In this document: positions 43,823 through 54,556 of the stretch, in pieces | How positions within the stretch are numbered: position 1 is the first letter of the stretch | Layout: the number at the start of each line of letters is the position of its first letter | Origin: Plasmodiophora brassicae | Lineage: Eukaryota > Endomyxa > Phytomyxea > Plasmodiophorida > Plasmodiophoridae | NCBI GenBank assembly: GCA_039704465.1 | Contig: JASFAU010000020.1 | Location: 434,001-498,000 of the forward strand | Length of the DNA stretch: 64,000 bases | Reading direction: 5' to 3' | Notes under the pieces: generated by a model | What the model saw: the letters and a program-made list of their open reading frames with translations, nothing else | Database searches by the model: none | Told to the model about the DNA's origin: nothing | Made by a program: the position numbers and the translations under genes

Positions 43823-44339
43823 TTGGGAGAAACTGCTGTTACCCAAGTGTCTGCATTTGAATCCGGTCATTTACACAGTTGGTGGAGGATGTACGTCCCA
43901 AGAAACTGCGAGTTGGGAATCGGCGCGTCGAGTTAAAGCTGCCACGATATATTACCGGGGATGGCTTGGCGTCCGGACGTGAACTGTCGCCGTTCTTCCC
44001 GATCAATCAGTCGGTTCCGGCGAACGTCGTCTTGGTGCCCACGAAATTCCAGAGATGATCTCGCACAGTGGGTCGAACATGCGCGCCAGCTTTGTCTGTG
44101 TGCTGCCGAGGGCCAATGCGATTGTGGCGTCGTCCGTTGCATGGTCTACGAGTGGATAAGTAAACGATGTTTGGTTGTACGTCCAAGCGCGGTGCTGAAG
44201 GCTTGTAGCACATTTGTATCCCCATCAGCGCAGTCCGTGGGCAGGCGGAAGAATGTATCACCAATGTGTCCACTGATGTAGCCGATTTGTAACTCCTTCG
44301 CAAAATTGTATCCCCGCTGTAGCCGATATGCTGCCTGTG

Positions 44340-44549
44340 AATGGCCAGGAGCTCTTTGTCGTAAACAGCGTATCGGATCTCGGCGGAATTCAGTTTCCTC
44401 GAGAAGAACGCCAGAGGATGTAAGTCCCCGTCACAGCCCCGTTGCGAAGGGACCATGGCAATGGCGAAATCGGGGGCATCGGTTTCTATCTCGCACGGCA
44501 CGCTCGGATCGAAGTGGGCGAGAATCGGGGCACGTGTGAACGCGCTTTT
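44340..44549 (-). pseudogene. Gypsy-3 pol fragment: RNase H start
   Basis: Short piece with FDPSVPCEIETDAPDFAIAM and YAVYDKELLAI, trapped between CACTA-2 and gypsy-2. The first RNase H motif has DAPD where DASD is usual. Its left neighbour in the original gene is now at 40541 and its right neighbour at 50221. Confidence 0.85.
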
Positions 44550-44669
44550 TGTAACGCCTGAACGGGCGCGTTGGCAAATGGCGCCTCAAATGGCGCCGAC
44601 GGCAATAAAGTCCGAGACGACCGCGGACCGACGGCAGTCGGTCAACGCGTGAGTCAGTTGAACCTGACA
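44550..44669 (+). repeat. Gypsy-2 5' LTR
   Basis: 120 bp, TGTAACGCC...CCTGACA, with AATAAA and the hairpin GACCGAC-GGCA-GTCGGTC. Confidence 0.95.
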
Positions 44670-44681
44670 GTTTGACCGACT
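44670..44681 (+). promoter_or_regulatory. Gypsy-2 self-complementary primer-binding site
   Basis: TTGACCGACT pairs over 10 bases with AGTCGGTCAA in the LTR, and does not begin with the TGG expected for a tRNA 3' end. The layout is that of Tf1/sushi self-priming elements. Confidence 0.65.
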
Positions 44682-44684
44682 ATC

Positions 44685-45611
44685 ATGCCGGAGACGCGAG
44701 CAACCCGGAAGACGAACGACGACAAGCCCGCCGAGACGGTAACGACTGACGGGATCGAGACGACTGACGAGGGGGCGATGGAGAAGAGGATCGCGAAGGC
44801 AGTGGCGGACGCGCTCCGCGCCCAGAGGGCCGAATTTGAGGAGATGCTCCGACGGGAGCGGGCGGAACGGGCGTTGACTGCTGCGACCGAGGCGATACGC
44901 TCCCAACCGCCGGCACATATCGACGACCTAGGAACGCGGACGCTGAACGTCACCGTCGATTTGCAGTCATTTTCGGGCAACTTTGCAATCGACGCCATCA
45001 CCGCCCGGGATTGGCTAGAGATGTTCTCCGACTCGCAGGGCTCGACCTGCGTTCGCAGGAACCGTTGCCTCGCACGGCCCGAAACCTGCTCTCGTCCCGC
45101 CTGGTCGGCGACGCGCGGGAGCTTTATTTCGCGGCGGCGCCGACGACGCCGACCGAGTTGACAGCGTCACTGACTGGTGCGTTCCCGGAATCGACACCAT
45201 GTGCCGCCAAGGAGGCATTCGAGCATTTCCGCCGGACGACGCCCAGCATCGACGTGCACGTCGTGCGATTCCGGTGCCTGTACCTACGGGCCCGCCGGCT
45301 GAACCCGCGGGAATGCGACTACACCGAGGAGACGCTAGCGGAATACTTTCGCAATTCCTTGCACGCCGCACTGAGCGAGGAACTCTACAAATGGCAGCTC
45401 GTCACCTTGGGCGCCATGATCGCGAAGGCCCGGCACCTAGAGCCCGCATACCCGTTTGTCCCGCCGCAGGTGAACCAGCAGACGGGTACCGCTGACCGAC
45501 GACGAGCGCGCGCGATGCCTACGCGAGGGACGCTGTTTCCGATGCAAGGCGCACGGTCACCGGTCGCGCGAGTGCCCTCTCCGCGCCCAGCCGGGAAACG
45601 GGGAAGGGTGA
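44685..45611 (+). pseudogene. Gypsy-2 Gag, frameshifted
   Basis: Starts MPETRATRKTNDDK with a charged helix, then DAITARDWLEMF. Coding character then moves to the -1 frame (GLDLRSQEPLPRTARNLLSS, AEYFRNSLHAALSEELYKWQ) from ~45025 to ~45490. It returns to the first frame for a CCHC knuckle CFRCKAHGHRSREC and stop at 45609-45611. Two compensating indels would explain this. Otherwise the middle is read with the Pol frame. Confidence 0.6.
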
Positions 45612-45619
45612 TCGGACCC

Positions 45620-48600
45620 GGGTTCGACGATCACCCATTAAATTCCTCATTCCACGAATACGACTGCTTAATCCTTACTTCGCTTCATCTCGCCCAACGC
45701 CCGTTCGTTCAATCGCCTATCGTGGACATCTCCATCACATGCAGAGGCATCACGTTCACGACGAAGGCCCTCCTGGATTGCGGCGCGACAGGCTCGTTCA
45801 TCGACTGGGCTCTGGTGCGACAGCACGGCATCCCTTGTCGACGCAAACCGGACCCTGTATCCGTCAAGGTCGTTGATGGGCGAGCACTTACGCCGATCTC
45901 GCAAGAGACCGTTCCGCTCTCCTCTGTGGTCAATGGGGAATTCGCCGATCAACACCTCGTCCTCAACGTCATCCATTCGCCGAATCACCCCATTATCTTG
46001 GGCATGCCGTGGCTGGACTTCCACAATCCCGATGTGAACTGGCGGTTGAGATCGACGACGCGACGCTACGCCTGCCGCTGCGGCAACGCCGCCCCGAGTC
46101 CCGATCACAGCGAGCCGATCTCGAGAGCGACGGGCGCCAACATGGTCGCCACCGCGACGGAGACTAGTTCACCGGGAGACGAGCATGGGCCTGAGCCGGA
46201 ACCTGTGCCCGACGACCCTATACCACGAGACGACGACAGTCCTATGCCGCGATCGCCACCACTAGCGCCGGCGGACGCCACGCCGCGGCATCCAGCGTTA
46301 GAGACAGCTGCCGTTAGAGACGCGCTACGTGGCGCCCCTACCGACCGACCGGACTGGACTACGCACCATGCCGTTCACGTCACGTCCTTGCTCCTGGGGC
46401 CGCACTGGAGTCGCGTCGCGCCTGCCGATTGTTCCCCCTTGCAACACGCGCTGCCGCTGACCATTCACAACTTGTCGCCGCCCCGCGAAGTGCCGACGAG
46501 CCAGGCTCCGAACTTAATGACGTCCGCACAGATGAAGGACAGAACAAACCGAGATGAGCGACGACCGGCGTTCACGAGCACACCTGCCTTGTGGAGGGCG
46601 GGTCGCCGGACCTCGCCCCCTCGCCGCCGAACCAGCTCTGATGCGTCCAGGGCCTCAGCCTTAGCCCAACCCTGTGAATCGCGGCCGTCGACGGACCGCT
46701 GCACTCTGCAGGCACTGGTGCTCTGGGGCCTTCTCAGGGAGGCAGACCCCCGACTCGACATGAAGCGGGCCTTCCTGGAGGTCTCCCGCATGGCGTCCGC
46801 CCTGCGCGCGCACGACGCATCCTTTGACGAATGGCTGGATCTGAGCCCATGCGACCGGACGGTCGACCCTCCGGGCGGAGGCGACACTTCGCAGCATCCT
46901 CTACCGGCCACCACCGACGACACGGAGGAGATGGCCACGGCACCCCCCGACATGACTGTTGACGATTTCCACATTCGCACGGTGGCGCCGGACGAGTTCT
47001 TCAACGACGCACACGAGGATGGCACGAATTGTTACATGATCCATACGACATGGACGACGCCTGGTTCCACGCAAGACACGCAGCTTCCCGCCAAGTATGC
47101 AGACTTCGCCGACGTGTTCGATGAAGCGGCCGCGTCTCGACTACCGGAACATCGGGCCTTCGATTGTGCCATCGACTTGCACACCGGGAAGGAACCGCCG
47201 TTCGGCCGCCTTTATGGACTATCGCCACGTGAGCAGGAAGCTATGAAGGTGTACCTGACGACCAACCTCGAGTCCGGCTTCATTCGCCCGTCGAAATCCC
47301 CGGCTGGCGCCCCCGTTCTGTTCGCTAAGAAGAAGGATGGATCGTTGCGTTTTTGCGTCGACTATCGCGGGCTGAACGCCGTAACGATCAAAAACCGGTA
47401 TCCCGTTCCTCTCGTCGACCAGAGCCTTGCCCAACTAAGCTCGGCCAAGATATTCACCAAGATCGATCTCCGCTCGGCCTACCATCAAGTCCGGATCCGG
47501 GAAGGCAACGAATGGAAAACCGCGTTTCGCACACCGTTTGGACTCTTCGAGTACTTGGTGATGCCGTTCGGGCTGGCCAATGGACCCGCCGCATTCCAAG
47601 GGTTCATGAACGACCTGTTCCGGGACTACTTGGACGTATTCGTCCTCGTGTACCTCGACGACATCTTGATATTTTCTCGCAATCCGGAGGACCATGAACG
47701 CCACGTTCGCCTCGTCCTGGAACGTCTCCGCGAGGCGAAGCTCTTTGGAAAGCTCAGCAAGTGCGCCTTCGACGCTTCCGAGGTCGAGTTCCTCGGCTAC
47801 GTCATTTCTCACAACGGCGTCCGAATAGACCAGGCCCGAATCGACACGATCCTAGCTTGGGAGCCGCCCGGCGATGCGCACGCTGTCCGAGTTTTCCTGG
47901 GGTTTGCCAACTTCTACCGCAAGTTCATCGCGCATTATGGAGAGATTGTCTTGCCACTCACCGGCCTCACGAAGGACAACGTGGACTTTCACTGGGGAGC
48001 TGAAGAAGATGCCGCATTCCGCACCTTGAAAGCCGCGTTCACGTCTCCTCCGATCCTGACGCACTTCAATCCCGACCGGCCGTGCGAAGTCGAGACGGAC
48101 GCATCCGACTTCGCCCTCGCCATGGTACTGTCGCAGCGCGACGACGACGGCGAACTGCACCCGATTGCGTTCTACTCGAGGAAGTTGACCCCGGAAGAGA
48201 TTAACTACAAGATGCACGATAAGGAGCTACTACCGATCGTGGAAGGCTTCCAGAAATGGCGCCAGTTCCTGGACTCGGCGCAGCACCAGACGCTCGTCTA
48301 CAGCGACCACAGGAACCTGCAATGGTTTCTCAGCAGCCAAAAGTTGTCGAGACGACAAGTTCGCTGGGCGCAACTCTTGGGCGAATTCGACTTCCGCATC
48401 GCCCATCGTCCGGGACGCCTTCACGGCAAACCGGACGCATTGACGCGTCGACCAGAGTACCGGCCAACGAAGGCGGAGGCCGAAGCAGCCCAGCAAGCAA
48501 CCCAAGTATTGACGGCAGCTCACTTCATCACCACTGATTCCCCCGTTACCAACCACGTTCTTAACTTGATTGGCGAACCGCGCAGCACCGAGAGCTTGTG

Positions 48601-50105
48601 GGCCCGCATCCGAACTAACCAAGCAACGGACCCCTTTGTTCAGAAGGTACTCGCACGCTTAGCCTTAGCCGCCCCGACACCACGGAACCGTCGCTTCCGC
48701 CAGGCCGACGGCATCCTCTACCGGGACGATCGCGTGGTGGTCTCCGGCGACGATTGCAAGTTGGAAATCCTGAAATCGCTGCACGACGCGCAGACAGCTG
48801 GACACTTCGGCCTCGGAAAGACGCTGCACCTCGTGCTCCGCGAGTTCTGGTGGCCAGGCCTCCGCGACTACGTCAAGCACTACATCAAATCGTGCGACGT
48901 CTGCTGCCGGTCGAAAACGCCACGCCACAAACCGTCGGGACTTCTGATGCCACTTCCCCTTCCAACTCAGCTGTGGTCGTCAATCTCCATGGACTTCATC
49001 GTGAAGCTACCAACGTCGCAAGGCTGGGACTCCATTCTGGTGGTGGTTGACAGGTACTCCAAGATGGCGCACTTCATTCCCTGCAAGGAGACCACCACAG
49101 CAGAACAGCTGGCAGACCTGTTCCTCAGCAACGTGTTCCGCCTTCATGGTCTTCCAGACGATGTGACATCTGACCGAGGACCCCAATTTGTTTCCAAGTT
49201 CTGGCGCCAGCTCCTGGACCGCCTCGGCACCCGTCGCAACCTGTCTTCCGCTCGGCATCCTGAGAGTGACGGCCAGACCGAACGGGTTAACCAAGTTCTG
49301 GAGCAGTACCTGCGATGCTACGTCAACTATCAACAAGACGACTGGGCGCAACGCCTACCGATCGCAGAATTCGCCTACAACAACGCCAGCCACAGCGCTA
49401 CCGGTATGTCCCCCTTCATGGCCAACTACGGCTATCATCCCCGCCTTCATGATCTGTGCCCGCGCAAGACCGTATCGTCCAACCCCACCGCAGACGACCG
49501 CGCTGAGTTCCTCCACAAACTTCACGCGGCCCTGCGACGGAACCTCGAACGAGCGGTGCGATCGATGAAGCACTTCGCGGATCGGAGCAGGATACCGTGC
49601 CCGACATACAAGGCAGGTGATCTCGTCATGCTACGTAAAGGCGCACTGCAAACTGGCAAACTGGCCGACCCGCGACGACAAACTGGACGTCACCATGCTC
49701 GGACCTTACAAGGTAACGAAGGTCGTCAACAAGGTCGCATTCGAACTCGCGCTGCCCGCCACGTGCCGCATGCACAACGTGTTTCACTCGTCGTTGCTGG
49801 AACCATACGTTCCTAGCGTTATTCCTGGGCGTCAACCGGCACCACCAGATCCGATCGTTCTCGAAGGGGAAGATGCGCCGCTGTACGTGGTCAACGACAT
49901 CCTCGATTCGCGATTCCGGAACGGCCGCCTGTTCTACTTCCTCGACTGGGACGGATACCCGGCCTCAGAACGGACTTGGGAACCGGCCACCTCCCTACGA
50001 GGCACCGGGGGACTTGACCGCGCAATCGCAGAATTCCACCGACGCTACCCAGACAAGCCCGGGCCTGGCCGCAGACGTGCCAGGAATAGACCGAATCTGA
50101 TGTAA
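45620..50105 (+). CDS. Gypsy-2 Pol (protease, RT, RNase H, integrase, chromodomain)
   Basis: One frame is open from 45011 to 49816. Protease LLDCGATGSFID is near 45776. A long acidic spacer follows, then RT with YLDDILIF at ~47651, RNase H (DASDFALAMVLSQ, MHDKELLPIVEGF), and an integrase zinc finger (GHFGLGKT, CDVCCR) with the DDE region in SMDFIVKLP, TSDRGPQF and HPESDGQTERVNQ. Near 49650 a frame change, beside a repeated CAAACTGG, moves the last part (GPYKVTKVVNKVAFELALP, HNVFHSSLLEPY, chromodomain ILDSRFRNGRLFYFLDWDGY) to the frame ending at 50105. That single shift is the only defect I see in Pol. Confidence 0.88.
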
Positions 50106-50220
50106 CGCCTGAACGGGCGCGTTGGCAAATGGCGCCTCAAATGGCGCCGACGGCAATAAAGTCCGAGACGACCGCGGACCGACGGCAGTCGGTCAACGCG
50201 TGAGTCAGTTGAACCTGACA
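50101..50220 (+). repeat. Gypsy-2 3' LTR
   Basis: Identical by eye to 44550-44669. The Pol stop codon TAA is at 50103-50105. Confidence 0.95.
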
Positions 50221-50868
50221 CTTTTCAGGGTTGCGAATGCGGTCGAAGCAGCCTTGTTCCAATTAAATTCGGTGTTTCCGCGGGTCAGATTCGTCAATGG
50301 AAGCGCGATCTCAGCGAAATGCGGGATAAACTTTCGGTAGAAGTTGGCGAACCCAAAGAAGACTTGCAGCCCGTGTAGGTCACGCGGCGGGGCCCAGGCG
50401 AGTACGGTGTCTAATCGGCTTGGGTCCAACCGAAGGCCGTTTTTGGACACTAAGTAGCCGAGGAATTCGACCTCGGGTGCGTCGAACAAGCACTAATGTA
50501 GGCAGTTTAGCCGTCAGGCGGGCGGAACGTAGACGCTCGAGCACCAAACGCACGTGCTGCTCATGTTCCTCAGAATTCGTGGAGAAGACCAAGAGGTCGT
50601 CAAAGTAGACAACAACGAAACGGTCAATGAAGTCGCTGAATGTCTCGTTCATGAAAGCTTGAAACGAAGCCGGGGCGTTGGCGAGCCCGAAAGGCATAAC
50701 CAGGTACTCGAACAATCCATACGGTGTCCGGAACGCTGTCTTCCATTCGTCACCTTCGCGAATGCGGATCTGGTTGTACGCACTTCGTAGGTCGATCTTG
50801 GAGAAGACCCTTGCTTGACCAAGTGTCGAAAGCAGCTGGTCGATGAGCGGAAGTGGGTAGCGGTTCTT
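50221..50868 (-). pseudogene. Gypsy-3 pol fragment: reverse transcriptase
   Basis: Reads [20 protein letters not shown] and [12 protein letters not shown] (YFDD, ~50592-50606), then a frame break and [37 protein letters not shown]. Ends at the gypsy-2 target duplication CTTTT. The upstream edge is the solo LTR at 50869. Confidence 0.85.
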
Positions 50869-51064
50869 TGTCGAGGATCATGTCGTACCACCGGCACACG
50901 GTGACGCCGTGACTGTGCGCGACTGCGTAACGTCCACGGCAGAGGCTCCGCCACTGACGCCGTTGTCGGTAACGGCTTGGCAAGCCCCTGTTACACAGCG
51001 TTACGTCGCCGCCGTCTCGCGCCGATGTCGGTCGGAATAAATCACTTCGTTATCGTCTTCATCA
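50869..51064 (+). repeat. Solo LTR of the TRIM/copia-like family, copy a
   Basis: 196 bp, TGTCGAGGA...TCTTCATCA, flanked by TTCTT on both sides (50864-50868 and 51065-51069) within gypsy-3 pol. Near-identical to the LTRs at 53515, 54270 and 60345. Confidence 0.9.
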
Positions 51065-52139
51065 TTCTTCACAGTGATAGAGTTCAGGCCTCGGTAATCA
51101 ACGCAAAGTCGTAACGAACCGTCCTTCTTCGCGAAAAGAATCGGCGCGCCGGCGGATGAGCGCGACGGCCGACGAAGTTCGACTGGAGGTTATCTTCCAA
51201 GTACTTCTTGAGGGTCACCTGTTCGCGGGGGGACAAGCAGTAGAGGCGACAGAATGGAGGCTCCTTCCCCGGTTTCAGGTCGATCGAGCAGTCAGAGGCG
51301 CGGTGCGGCGGTAAGGATGTGGCGTTGGCCTCTTCGTTTCTCAGGTATCTTCGTCTGGTTTCCTCGGTCCACGTATAATGGATGAGGTAGCAGTGAGCGT
51401 CGTCCACGAGTGCGTCAAGGAACGGCTCGGCGTCGACGAGATGAAAGGAAACGTCTTCCGGCGCCAGTGATTCTTGGTCAGTTCGTGGGGCCACCAAGGG
51501 TTCGCGGTCGGGCTGCGTCCCGTCGCCCTGAGTAGAATCGCTGAGCCGTACATCGCGCGACAAACGTGAAGCATCTCCGGCTAGAACATCAAGACCCGCG
51601 TTTGGCGGGTCGTCCGGGCAGGCATCGTCAAGTGACGTGTTTAAATACGCACGAATGTCGACACGTTCGGGTTCGCGGAGAGTAGTGGCGAAGGCAAGCG
51701 CCCAAGCGGCCGCCACTATGGATGAGCACATCAGCAGGCTGACCACCTGACGTTCCCTAGAACCGTCGTCCCAACGACAGTCCGGTAGGCGTCGGCCGGC
51801 TCCACGCCTGTGGCGCTGCTCCCGCGTCTGCGAGGTCAGCAAGGCTGGCTGGACTGGGGAAGGTTCTTGCTCCGTTCCGTAGTTCACAGGCGTGTTCCCG
51901 GTCTCAGCCGTTTCCAGGCTGTCACAGGCGCTGTCCTGAGTCTCGAATGCGACTGGCTCTATGGAACCTGTTACCCGACGTTCATAGTCGGGCGCAGGTG
52001 GCAACGTTGGCAGGATCAGGTCTTGCGCGGAAGTTGAATCTGGAATGACTCCCAGATCTGGCGCCATTTGTGTTATGTTAGCAGGCTGGGCGACGAGCGG
52101 GGCTGCGCTAGGGGCGTCCATGGTTGGATAACAGCAGTC
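51065..52139 (-). pseudogene. Gypsy-3 pol fragment: spacer and RT start
   Basis: Acidic Pro/Thr-rich sequence with a single hydrophobic stretch (VVSLLMCSSIVAAAWALAF), as in gypsy-1. Then come DCSIDLKPGKEPPFCRLYCL and [14 protein letters not shown] leading into RT. The frame shifts after NFV. It begins where the copia A LTR starts, so protease and gag are missing. Confidence 0.8.
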
Positions 52140-53514
52140 TGTCGAACTCCATGTCCAGTACGACCAGCAGCACACTCGTGCAGCCCACTGCCGCCGCCAC
52201 GCACTCCGCAAGTCCTGTGGTAGCGCCGTCACAGGTGTAACGTGCACTGCGCCGTCGCCACTGTGGCGCCGTCTATCACGTTCACTGTCGTCCAATATCT
52301 TCGCTCCGTATCTACCTCAGTACATCACTTCGCTATTGGCTTTCTTAGATTAACAGTCGTATAGGCGCAGGCGCCGAGCCCCTACTCGCCATGGACGAGC
52401 GCCAGGCGACGCCAGACGCGGATGACGACCCGCTGAGCCATCTGACGCTCAACGAGATCGACACCGAAATTGCCGAAGCGGAGGCAATCATCGCAAGGCT
52501 GGAGAAGATCGAACGTCTTCGCGTCCTGCAGCAACAACTGGCGCGTCCGACCAGCTGTCCACCGATCCCATCCGTGCCGACCGTCACCGAGGCGCACGCC
52601 CGAGGCGACGCAGGTCGGCTGCCGATGCCCAAGTTTGACGGGACGCCCGACTCGTTCACGTCCTGGATTCAGACCGCTGCCCTCTGGCTCCGCAAGGATA
52701 CGCAAGCGTCATCGGGATCAATGAAGACGGCTCGCCGACCACGAAAACTGATACGACGCATGACCCAGCTCTGGAAGCGGCAGCGCGCGAGATTCTACTC
52801 GTCCACATGCTGGATCACAAGATCGCGTCTGCGTTGTCCCTGTTCCAAGCAGGCTCGGCTGCCAAGTGCTGGCGCGTCTTGTTCCAGGCGTACAGCCCGT
52901 CGTCGCTGGCGTGCGCGCCGTCCGCGACCTCGGCACGATCCATCACACACCCGGTGAGTCTGTCGCCACATACGCCGCCCGAGTTCAAGCCGCAGCTCAC
53001 CGGGTCCGGGCAACGGTACCGACCGAAATGCTGTTCCTCATTCTGGCCAATGCGTCATCCGACCTGGGCGCGGTCGTCGCCGGCCTGCACAACCGTGCAC
53101 TGGGCACGCTGCCCAGTGTTTCCGAGGTGGTTGCGTCACTGACAAGCCAAGAGATTCGCATTCGAGACGTTCGCGACCGGCAGGAATCATTCGAGACGGC
53201 CAACCGCTCCAGTTGCAGTACGACCCCGCGTGCCCGTGGACAGCGACGCAACGAGGCCTGCGTCTTCCATCCAGGGTCGAAGCACACCAACGGCGAGTGC
53301 AACCTGCAGCGCAGCATCTGGCGTCGCGACAGCAACAACACCTATACATCGTCCCCAACGTCCCACGAGTATCCCTCGTCCGGTGCGCTCCCGACAGATC
53401 AGGCACCCGAGCCGATGCATGCACTGTCGGCACGACATCCCCTCGACACCGAACCAAGCTCAGTAGGCCTTCTGAACTCCGCGTGCTCCACCACGATGAC
53501 ACCCCTGCGCCGTC
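52140..53514 (+). mobile_element. Copia A: truncated Ty1/copia element
   Basis: LTR at 52140-52347 (TGTCGAACTCC...TTCTTA), followed by the primer site GATTAACAGTCGTA and a gag start at 52391. The element is cut at 53514, just after the protease, by a TRIM LTR. Integrase, RT and the 3' LTR are absent. Confidence 0.8.
52391..53514 (+). pseudogene. Copia A gag-protease remnant
   Basis: Begins MDERQATPDADDDPLSHLTL and matches copia B gag over its length (PKFDGTPDSFTSW, PGESVATYAARVQAAAHRVR, FHPGSKHTNGECNLQRSIWR). At least two frame changes occur near 52720 and 52870. The protease active site reads LLNSACSTTMTP, against LLDSGCSTTMTP in copia B, so the catalytic Asp is lost. Confidence 0.8.
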
Positions 53515-54556
53515 TGTCGAGGACAATGTCGTACCACCGACACACGGTGACTCTGTGACTGTGCGCGACTGTGTAACGTCCACGGCAGAGGCTCCGCCAC
53601 TGTCGCCGTGGTCGGTAACGGCTTGGCAAGCCCTGTTACACAGCGTTACGTCGCCATCGTCTCGCGCCGATGTTGGTCGGAATAAATCACTTCGTTATCG
53701 TCTTCATTAGATTAACAGTCGTACGCGTTCTACGCGCTTCGAGGCGGCGAGCCCGCCGGCGCCCCGCGCGCCGGTGCCATCCAGTGCCAGTCCCGCGTCA
53801 CTGCGTCTCTGCCCTGACCCTGCTTCTGCACAACACGCCACGAACGCCCGCTCGAGTCCGCGCCACGCGCAAGAGAGTCCAGGCAGATCGCGCTAGCAGG
53901 GCAGGTCGTCCTACGGGAATCCAGAACCAATGCCGGGACGTAAGCGCCAGGCGTACGCCAGTCGTACGGGCCTCAATCGCTTGAAACACTCCCCTTTCAA
54001 GATAACGTTGTCCGCCGGCGCGCTCAGCGTCGGTGTCGTCCTGAGCCAGACCCGGAGCCCTGCGTTGTCATCGTCGACAGCAGCCTCAGCAAATCGCGCC
54101 GTCCATGTCACCTCTAGCTACGCCACGATCCGTCTCGTGCCGCGTCAACGAGCCAAGACATATGTGCACGTGCAAGTCCATGTTGTTCATGATCCAGAGC
54201 CAACGGTCGAGCCGGCACCCGTCCGTTCGACCGTCTTCCGCATGCAACCGCGTGCCGTTGGAGGGGGCGTGTCAAGGACCATGTCGTACCACCGGCACAC
54301 GGTGACGCTGGGACTGTGCGCGACTGCGTAACGTCCACGGCAGAGGCCCCTCCACTGACGCAGTTGTCGGTAACGGCTTGGCAAGCCCCTGTTACGTAGC
54401 GTTACGTCGCCGCCGTCTCGCGCCGGTGTCGGTCGGAATAAATCACTTCGTTATCGTCTTCATTAGATTAACAGTCGTAGGCGTTCTACGCGCTTCGAGG
54501 CGGCGAGCCCGCCGGCGCCCCGCGCGGCGGTGCCATCCAGTGCCAGTCCCGCGTCA
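53515..54556 (+). mobile_element. TRIM-like non-coding LTR element in partial tandem (LTR-internal-LTR-internal)
   Basis: LTRs at 53515-53709 and 54270-54465 enclose a ~560-bp internal region with no gag or pol. It starts with GATTAACAGTCGTA and ends in a purine tract GGAGGGGGCG. After the second LTR the same internal start recurs to 54556, so the array probably arose by LTR recombination. 54014-54465 is repeated almost exactly at 60086-60540. Confidence 0.8.

Larger units (their letters stand above)
40542..44339 (+). mobile_element. CACTA-2: decayed CACTA-type transposon inserted in gypsy-3
   Basis: 3798 bp. The ends are inverted: CACAGGCAGCAGAT at the left, CACAGGCAGCATAT as reverse complement at the right (11 identical bases). 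The flanking triplets are AAC and AAT, a 3-bp duplication with one change or a coincidence. Gypsy-3 RNase H codons resume on either side, which fixes the borders well. A Tnp2-like transposase relic is on the plus strand. Confidence 0.8.
44550..50220 (+). mobile_element. Gypsy-2: nearly intact Ty3/gypsy element with chromodomain
   Basis: 5671 bp with two 120-bp LTRs that look identical, flanked by the duplication CTTTT (44545-44549 and 50221-50225) and lying inside gypsy-3 RT/RNase H. The primer region GTTTGACCGACT (44670-44681) complements AGTCGGTCAA at 44636-44645 in its own LTR. Pol terminates five bases inside the 3' LTR. Identical LTRs make it the youngest insertion in this nest. Confidence 0.94.
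38632..52139 (-). mobile_element. Gypsy-3: older Ty3/gypsy element broken into four pieces by later insertions
   Basis: Minus-strand pol pieces in order: 52139-51065 (Asp/Glu-rich spacer to RT start), 50868-50221 (RT), 44549-44340 (RNase H start) and 40541-38719 (RNase H end, integrase, chromodomain). The interruptions are a solo LTR (50869-51064), gypsy-2 (44550-50220) and CACTA-2 (40542-44339). The 5' end (gag, protease, 5' LTR) is missing at 52139, where copia A begins. Confidence 0.85.

Noticed and set aside
44050..44330. Extension of the gypsy-3 RNase H frame to 44007
   Set aside because: Codons beyond 44339 lie in the CACTA-2 terminal repeats and are not retroelement sequence.
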